Assembly: GCA_965216965.1 (NCBI GenBank)
Contig: CBDCGX010000043.1
Coordinates: 1-60,601, forward strand
Length of the DNA: 60,601 bases
Direction: 5' to 3'
Source of the DNA: CBDAKK01 sp965216965
GTDB taxonomy: Bacteria; Spirochaetota; Spirochaetia; WTKD01; G963693115
The stretch's first letter is position 1. Each line of letters begins with the position of its first letter. Below are positions 54,986 through 60,601 of this stretch, piece by piece. The notes beneath the pieces were generated by a model, which was given only the letters and a program-made list of their open reading frames with translations, was not told the origin of the DNA and ran no database searches. Both the position numbers and the translations under genes were made by a program.

Positions 54986-55078
54986 TTATGCTTTTACATT
55001 TACTAGTAGCACTAATACTCGCAAAACAATACAAATCCCTAATACTGCAGCAAGTATAAATAAAACAACAGAATACAA
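54986..55078 (-). other. hydrophobic 30-codon frame, possible gene remnant or micro-protein
   Basis: In the roughly 240 bases between the sugar-operon promoter and glnS, a minus-strand frame with TTG start encodes about 30 residues that are almost all hydrophobic (VVLFILAAVLGI, then VLRVLVLLVNVKA). A second stretch (HLDGEIFLELLEF) precedes it in another frame. This could be the end of a decayed membrane gene or a tiny membrane protein. I see nothing else in 55079-55217. Confidence 0.25.
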
Positions 55079-55217
55079 ATTCTAAAAGCTCAAGAAATAT
55101 TTCACCGTCTAAATGCGTACAGAAACTTTATTATGGGGATTCAAGAAGTAGTACCAATGATATAAAAACATGTCCACTTTCTATAAATGCGACATTACTA
55201 TACAAGGCATATAAACT

Positions 55218-56939
55218 TTATGCTTTTTTGTGGTCTTTTCTCCACATATCCTTAAGCGCTACCGTTCTATTAAACACTATAGAATTGCTTGTTTTACTTG
55301 TTTTTTCATCATATACAAAATATGCCTTCCGGACAAACTGTAGCGGAACGAGCTCCGAAGCATTTTTTGATTGTTCTACAATATCTATGAGATAGGGCTC
55401 GGCATGCACATTATCTATACGCACAAGCGATTGAGGATTTACTTCTTGTATAAAGGAATCATCATCCATTTTGGGATGTGAAGATCTAAATAATCTATCA
55501 TAGAGATTAACAGATATCTGTTTTGAATGAGCCACGCTCACCCAGTGCAAAGTTCCCCTAACTTTTCTTCCATCATCTGTCCATCCACCCTTTGACTTGG
55601 GATCATACTCCGCATGTATTTCTTGTATATTTTCCTTTGAGTCTTTTATAACATTTGTACATCGTATGTAATAGGCATGTTTAAGCCTCACTTCTTTTCC
55701 AAGCGAAAGTCGGAAATATTTTTTTGGAGGATCTTCCATGAAATCATCTCTTTCAATATACAATACTCTACTAAACGGCATGCTGTGCTTTGTATCTTGT
55801 ATAAAGTGAGCGGGATTATCTTCTTTTGAAAGAGTTGTGTTTTTTGCTTCTGGATTATTTTCCATCTCTACATATTCCACCTTATCAGAAGGATAGTTTG
55901 TAATTATAAGCATAATGGGATTCAGTACAACCATTACTCGTATTGCGCATTCATTAAGATGATTTCGCAACTCTTCTTCAAGTCGTTCTATTTCAAGTAC
56001 TGCATTTGTCTTTGTAACTCCTATCTGTTTACAAAACCTCTTAATAGATGTTGCAGTATATCCCCTCCTCCTCAATGCAGGAATCGTCGCAAGCCGTGGG
56101 TCATCCCACGAATCAACTCGCTTGCTATCTACAAGCATCTTGATATACCGCTTACTCAAGATGGTGTGTGTAAGTTGCAACCGTGCAAACTCAATTTGCT
56201 GCGGTTGTGGAGAAGGAATACCCACAGTGTTTATAAACCAATTATATAATTCTCTATGAATCTCAAATTCAAGGGTACATATAGAATGAGTAATGCCTTC
56301 TATAGCGTCAGAAAGACAGTGCGCAAAATCATACATAGGATATATACACCACGTATCTTTGGTTCGATGATGAGAAACATGCTTAATTCTATATATAGTT
56401 GGATCTCGCATAGTCATATTAGGATTCTTCATGCTTATCTTTGCTCTCAATACACATTCCCCATCAGAAAACATCCCCTCCTTCATTTGCTTAAAAAGAG
56501 CAAGATTTTCTTCAACACTTCTATTCCTATAAGGACTCTCTTCACCTTTCTTTTCAAGAGAACCTCGCATTTGCCGTATTTGCTCCAACGAGCTATGATC
56601 CACATATGCACATTCTTTTTTTATAAGAAGCCGAGCGTATTCATAAAATTTTCCAAAATAATCTGAACTATAATGTTCTTCATAAGCCGTATACCCAAGC
56701 CATCTCAAAGTATCCCGTATGCTGTAAACGTATGCTTCTTCTTCTTTCTCTGGATTAGTATCATCAAAACGAAGATTACATATCCCGCTAAATTCTTGCG
56801 CAATACTAAAATTGAGAACTATAGACTTCGCATGTCCAATATGCAAATACCCATTAGGCTCGGGAGGAAACCGTACACATATCTTAGAAAGATGTATACT
56901 TTCTTCTTGTATTCTTTTTCTAATGAAATCTTTTTCCAT
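55218..56939 (-). CDS. glnS: glutaminyl-tRNA synthetase
   Basis: It charges tRNA-Gln. The class I motifs are PEPNGYLHIGHAKSIVLNF (near residue 27) and the KMSKS-like TILSKRYIK. CNLRFDDTNPEKE and MYDFAHCLSDAIEGITHSICTLEFE separate GlnRS from GluRS, and the C-terminal beta-barrel anticodon domain is present (573 residues). It lies 22 bases after rodA, with TATAAT about 10 bases before its ATG. Its presence beside gatCAB means the amidotransferase is not needed for Gln-tRNA in a simple model. Confidence 0.96.
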   Translation of the reverse strand: MEKDFIRKRIQEESIHLSKICVRFPPEPNGYLHIGHAKSIVLNFSIAQEFSGICNLRFDDTNPEKEEEAYVYSIRDTLRWLGYTAYEEHYSSDYFGKFYEYARLLIKKECAYVDHSSLEQIRQMRGSLEKKGEESPYRNRSVEENLALFKQMKEGMFSDGECVLRAKISMKNPNMTMRDPTIYRIKHVSHHRTKDTWCIYPMYDFAHCLSDAIEGITHSICTLEFEIHRELYNWFINTVGIPSPQPQQIEFARLQLTHTILSKRYIKMLVDSKRVDSWDDPRLATIPALRRRGYTATSIKRFCKQIGVTKTNAVLEIERLEEELRNHLNECAIRVMVVLNPIMLIITNYPSDKVEYVEMENNPEAKNTTLSKEDNPAHFIQDTKHSMPFSRVLYIERDDFMEDPPKKYFRLSLGKEVRLKHAYYIRCTNVIKDSKENIQEIHAEYDPKSKGGWTDDGRKVRGTLHWVSVAHSKQISVNLYDRLFRSSHPKMDDDSFIQEVNPQSLVRIDNVHAEPYLIDIVEQSKNASELVPLQFVRKAYFVYDEKTSKTSNSIVFNRTVALKDMWRKDHKKA

Positions 56940-56961
56940 TGTTTTTCTTATTATAATACAC

Positions 56962-58299
56962 TTACATCTTAAACATGCTTATATTACGAGACTCTTGATG
57001 TTTATATGATTCTGAAATATAAATATTATGCACAATTCCAATAGCAATAAGCGAGCTTAACACTGACGATCCGCCATATGATACAAGCAGAAGGGGGATC
57101 CCAGTAATAGGCATAACACCAAGTGTCATTCCAATACTTACTACAAAATGTGTAAAGAACATAGCAATAGCACCTGCACAAAAAACACGAGAAAATATAT
57201 CCTTGCTATTCATTCCTATAAAAACTATTCTAAACAAAAGGAGTCCATAGAGCAATATAATACTCACACTACCAATAAACCCTATCTCCTCTCCTATGAG
57301 AGAAAATATAAAATCTGTAGATTTCTGCGGGAGAAATTGAAAATTACTTTGCTTCCCTTGTAAAAAACCCTGTCCCAACATGCCTCCTGATCCAATCGCA
57401 GAAACAGATTGTAAAATCTGCCAACCAGAACCAAGCGAATCACTTTCTGGGTTTACAAAAACAAGTAAGCGTTGTAACTGATATGGTTTAAGAACATACG
57501 TTGCAATATAAGCAAAGGTATTTCCAAAAAGCACCATAGCACTTATATAAGCAAGCGTATTGAAAAACGCTTTCATATACACAACAAGCCTTCCCAACAA
57601 TGCAAGTATGCACAAAGCAAAAACACCCAAAAGATACAATAAAAACGCTTGCGACCTCAACATAAGAGACATTTTTTGTTCTACCGATGAAGAAAAATCT
57701 AACAACCAATACGACACAATAAGTATTATTACAGCAACTACTCCTACTCCAACAACAAAGAATACTTTCTTCTCATTCATGCCTGCAATATACAATACAA
57801 ACAATAAAATAGGAATAAAAACCAACGATGTACCCATATCAGGCTGCAATAAAATAAGGCCCATAGGAAGCAATGTTAATAATGCCAAAGTTATGGTATC
57901 TCTCACCATTAAAAAATTTTGACCACGTTTTTTTACAAATGCCGCCATGGCCACCATAAGTGCCACCTTCGAAAATTCAGACGCTTGGATTCCAAAGCCC
58001 CAAAACCCTAACCACGAACGAGCCCCATTCCTCACGGACCCAAACATGAACGTTATAATAAGCAACAGTATAAAAAATACATAAATATACCATGCACTAT
58101 TTTCAATATAGTTATATTTCACAAGAGAAATAATAATGAAAAATATAATTCCTATAATTACAAAGCTAAACTGTCTTATAAACTCTGTAGATTGCAGTTG
58201 TCCCTGTAAATCTACAGAACTAGAATACACAAAAAACAAGCTAAAGGTCAAAAGACCAAGAACAGAAAAAATTAAAAGCCAATCAGTTTTATAAGTCAT
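56962..58299 (-). CDS. rodA: rod-shape SEDS glycosyltransferase RodA
   Basis: RodA polymerises lipid II glycan strands for elongation. The 445-residue protein has about 10 helices. WLGFWGFGIQASEFSKVALM (near 98), LILLQPDMGTSLVFIP (near 153), and GIPLLLVSYGGSSVLSSLIA (near 410) are the SEDS motifs. It is longer than the usual 370-420, with an added loop and helix pair in the middle (about 190-260). Its ATG overlaps the PBP2 stop (ATGA). A GTG three codons upstream is rejected. Confidence 0.95.
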   Translation of the reverse strand: MTYKTDWLLIFSVLGLLTFSLFFVYSSSVDLQGQLQSTEFIRQFSFVIIGIIFFIIISLVKYNYIENSAWYIYVFFILLLIITFMFGSVRNGARSWLGFWGFGIQASEFSKVALMVAMAAFVKKRGQNFLMVRDTITLALLTLLPMGLILLQPDMGTSLVFIPILLFVLYIAGMNEKKVFFVVGVGVVAVIILIVSYWLLDFSSSVEQKMSLMLRSQAFLLYLLGVFALCILALLGRLVVYMKAFFNTLAYISAMVLFGNTFAYIATYVLKPYQLQRLLVFVNPESDSLGSGWQILQSVSAIGSGGMLGQGFLQGKQSNFQFLPQKSTDFIFSLIGEEIGFIGSVSIILLYGLLLFRIVFIGMNSKDIFSRVFCAGAIAMFFTHFVVSIGMTLGVMPITGIPLLLVSYGGSSVLSSLIAIGIVHNIYISESYKHQESRNISMFKM

Positions 58300-60116
58300 A
58301 AGTACCACACCCTTTGTTTCTTAAGTTTTGTTATTGTTTCTTCATATGTCGCGTTAGAGAATATAGCATCATAAATTATATTAGTCGCCTTAGGTCCCCA
58401 CCACTCCCATTCATTAGAGGAGTCAATCCATACCACAACGACAATTTGATCCTTTGGATCTGCATTATAGGGGGCAAATGATATCAACCATGAGTGTAAA
58501 TTTTTATCAAGAGAATTTGTCTGTCCCGTTCCTGTCTTTGCTGCGATATCAACTGCCTTTGTTATAAGCACTGATTTTGCTGTCCCAACTGTTACAACAC
58601 CCCTCATGGCTTCTTTTACTTTTTTAAACACCTTGGCATCTACTCCATCAATAGTACGAAGTACTTGAGGTTTAGTCTTTTTTACAATCTCACCAGTTAT
58701 TTGATTTCGTATTTCTTTAAGAAGATATGGTCTATATTGCACCCCATTATTGACAAGCCCTGCTGTCATTTGGGCAAGTTGCAATGGAGTTGTTGCTAAA
58801 TATCCCTGCCCTATAGAAAAATTTGCAGTATCACCTAACTGCCACTTTTCTCCATACCTTCTTTCTTTCCATTGAGGCGAGGGTACCACACCAGCACTTT
58901 CCCAAGGGAGATCAATATTTGTTAACTGTCCAAGCCCAAACATTACTGCATAGTCTGCTATTATGTTTGCATTCAATTTTTGAGTACCTATAGTATAAAA
59001 AAACACATTACAAGAATTTGCTATTGCTTCAAAAATATTCTGTCTCCCATGTCCTGTCCGAACCCAGTCATAAAACCGTCTATTTCCTATAACTATATAT
59101 CCCTTATCAAACACCGTCATGCCCCAACTACGAGGGTTTTCTTGTAAAAATGCCGTAGCCATAAGTGGTTTAAATGTAGACGCCGGAGAAGCAGATGCTT
59201 GTATTGCCCTATTTAAAAATGGAAAATTACTATTGTTTTCAATATCAGATATAACATCATCTGTTTTAGCATTTATGAGCACATTAGGATTATAGCGAGG
59301 ATACGATGCCATAGCAAGTATTTCTCCTGTGTTTGGTTTTAGAACTACCGCAGCTCCCACTCTCTCTCCCAATGCTTTCTCTACAATGTCTTGTATTTTT
59401 TTGTCTATTGTAAGAACGATATCATAGCCAGGCTTTGCAGATTTCAATAACTGTTGGTTTTCTTCAATGTCTTGCCCAAATACATTTATACTTTGCTGAA
59501 ATCTCCCGCTTATTCCTCTAAGCTCGTCTTCATATTGTTTTTCTACTCCTGATTTTCCTATTTTATCTGTAACAAGATAATTTTTATCTCGAAGCAATTG
59601 AAATTCAGATACTGATATATCTCCAACATATCCAAGAATATGTGCCATGGAACTTCCCAGCCTATACTCTCTCTTTGTTTCTCTACTCCAATCTACTCCA
59701 GGAAAATCATTAAGAGATTCAACATATCTTACTATTTCTTCATACGAGAGTCCACTCATGAGAGTATATGAAGTGTTAGCATTTTTCTTTTTAAAAGCAT
59801 TCTGTATTTTTTCCTCTGATATAGGTAATATTGAAGCAAGGTTCTTTATATACACCCCTCTCTGCTTTGCAGGAAACCGAAAAGGTACTATAAATAGTTT
59901 GTACACGCTTATATTATATGCAAGTGCTTCGTCCGCATTTCTATCAAATATTCTTCCTCTTAGTGAAAGGATTCGATTTTGTTTAGAAACAAGATCCTCA
60001 ACCTTTGCTGTATAACGACGATGCTGTATTATCTGTAAATTAACAAGGGTGCCAATAAATATAAGCATAAACAATAAAATGATATTTCCAAGTATAAAAA
60101 ACCGTTTTTTATTCAT
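58296..60116 (-). CDS. mrdA: penicillin-binding protein 2
   Basis: The transpeptidase partner of RodA. One N-terminal membrane helix (about 7-27) precedes the pedestal domain and the transpeptidase. The active Ser is in SPASTFKPL near 310 (SxxK), SCN in ANSCNVFF near 365 and KTGT in IAAKTGTGQTNS near 525. At 606 residues it is of normal size. It overlaps mreD and rodA by ATGA each, so the three are translated together as one elongation module. Confidence 0.96.
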   Translation of the reverse strand: MNKKRFFILGNIILLFMLIFIGTLVNLQIIQHRRYTAKVEDLVSKQNRILSLRGRIFDRNADEALAYNISVYKLFIVPFRFPAKQRGVYIKNLASILPISEEKIQNAFKKKNANTSYTLMSGLSYEEIVRYVESLNDFPGVDWSRETKREYRLGSSMAHILGYVGDISVSEFQLLRDKNYLVTDKIGKSGVEKQYEDELRGISGRFQQSINVFGQDIEENQQLLKSAKPGYDIVLTIDKKIQDIVEKALGERVGAAVVLKPNTGEILAMASYPRYNPNVLINAKTDDVISDIENNSNFPFLNRAIQASASPASTFKPLMATAFLQENPRSWGMTVFDKGYIVIGNRRFYDWVRTGHGRQNIFEAIANSCNVFFYTIGTQKLNANIIADYAVMFGLGQLTNIDLPWESAGVVPSPQWKERRYGEKWQLGDTANFSIGQGYLATTPLQLAQMTAGLVNNGVQYRPYLLKEIRNQITGEIVKKTKPQVLRTIDGVDAKVFKKVKEAMRGVVTVGTAKSVLITKAVDIAAKTGTGQTNSLDKNLHSWLISFAPYNADPKDQIVVVVWIDSSNEWEWWGPKATNIIYDAIFSNATYEETITKLKKQRVWYL

Positions 60117-60601
60117 TCTTTTCTTTTCATACTTATTCTTAAGATTATGTACACAAATATCCCAAGCAACAACGTAGTTATAAAAGTTCTTAGAAAATCA
60201 AAACTCATTGCAAAAACCCTAAATGTTTGAAATTCAAATATAATTCCAAACACTATATATAGTGCGAACTTAAACAAGAACATTCCCAATACAAAAATTA
60301 TAAATGAAATAACATTTATAGATACTATATCTTTTAAATAATAAAGCACAAAAGGGAATACTGTATATATAAACGAATCAAACCCAAGTGGACGTCCCGA
60401 CCACGACGATATAAATACTCCCCCAAAAAACACGCTTATGAACATCCACTTTATACGTTGCTTATCTGAAAACAAAAAGTAAAAAAGAATATACAATATC
60501 ATTACATCCACAAATAAGACGTAATGCCCAATACGAGTTGCCAACACCTGTTGAACAATAATGAGTAAAGACATAAAAACAATATGAAAAAAAACACCAA
60601 T
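60113..60601 (-). CDS. mreD: rod-shape-determining protein MreD (5' end outside the window)
   Basis: A small membrane protein with about five helices and the order mreD-PBP2-rodA expected of the elongasome. An internal ATG at 60574 would give 153 residues, but the frame stays open to the window edge with more hydrophobic residues (GVFFHIVF). These complete the first helix, so the true start is probably outside. The C-terminal end, SMKRKE, overlaps the PBP2 start by ATGA. MreB and MreC should lie upstream. The identity rests on topology and position. Confidence 0.82.
   Translation of the reverse strand: MGVFFHIVFMSLLIIVQQVLATRIGHYVLFVDVMILYILFYFLFSDKQRIKWMFISVFFGGVFISSWSGRPLGFDSFIYTVFPFVLYYLKDIVSINVISFIIFVLGMFLFKFALYIVFGIIFEFQTFRVFAMSFDFLRTFITTLLLGIFVYIILRISMKRKE

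Noticed and set aside
54882..55217. A complete gene in the 336-base gap before the sugar ABC operon
   Set aside because: Only a promoter, a palindrome and short frame fragments are present; no frame with a start and family motif spans it.

Overview
The window is a continuous piece of an AT-rich bacterial chromosome, densely packed with housekeeping genes on both strands. A spirochaete is the most likely source. FliD is much longer (about 674 residues) than the usual 450-500. The alanyl-tRNA synthetase lacks the whole C-terminal C-Ala region, as in Borrelia and Treponema. fliD is followed by a conserved-looking unknown gene and then tsaE and tsaB. PBP2, RodA, MreD, a DUF4914 protein and a free-standing CsrA fit too. 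The order within the phylum cannot be fixed from this sequence. There is no rRNA, CRISPR array, insertion sequence or phage gene.

Layout. 1-5 kb: tRNA modification (miaA, trhO), adk and a PEPCK-like DUF4914 protein. 5-12 kb: a homocysteine/methionine/cysteine block, with metE, an ArsR-methyltransferase fusion regulator, birA, a cystathionine beta-synthase and a cystathionine gamma-synthase/lyase. 12-14.5 kb: isocitrate dehydrogenase and a mitochondrial-type citrate synthase. 14.5-20.5 kb (minus strand): alaS-thyX-NusG_II, then glycosyltransferase-lipoprotein-hydrolase. 20.5-27.5 kb: a PopT lipid-carrier transporter, a YnjBCD-type ABC transporter, a YgjP metallopeptidase, an orphan sugar-binding lipoprotein and a broken osmC. 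27.5-33.5 kb: a GT4 glycosyltransferase, csrA, and the fliD-unknown-tsaE-tsaB operon. 33.5-39 kb: tRNA-Leu, two broken genes, a P1B-4 metal ATPase, and malate dehydrogenase with a catalytically dead paralogue. 39-49.4 kb: branched-chain aminotransferase, aspS, gatCAB, superoxide dismutase, sufS, sufU, gpmA and a CYTH protein. 49.4-51.6 kb: tgt and yhhQ (queuosine salvage), both with reading-frame breaks, and initiator tRNA. 51.6-60.6 kb: a sugar ABC transporter, glnS, and the rodA-PBP2-mreD cell-elongation operon running off the window.

Two features cut across the window. First, many promoter-proximal genes have a sigma70 -10 box ending only 6-8 bases before the ATG, in four cases with a good -35 box 17 bp further up. 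They would be transcribed as leaderless mRNAs, while genes inside operons carry Shine-Dalgarno sequences. Second, at least five genes (osmC, a DUF6958-like gene, an esterase, tgt, yhhQ) keep family sequence across a frame break. Most of the breaks lie in short homopolymers. That means early decay, slippage rescue or sequencing error, and the sequence alone cannot separate these.
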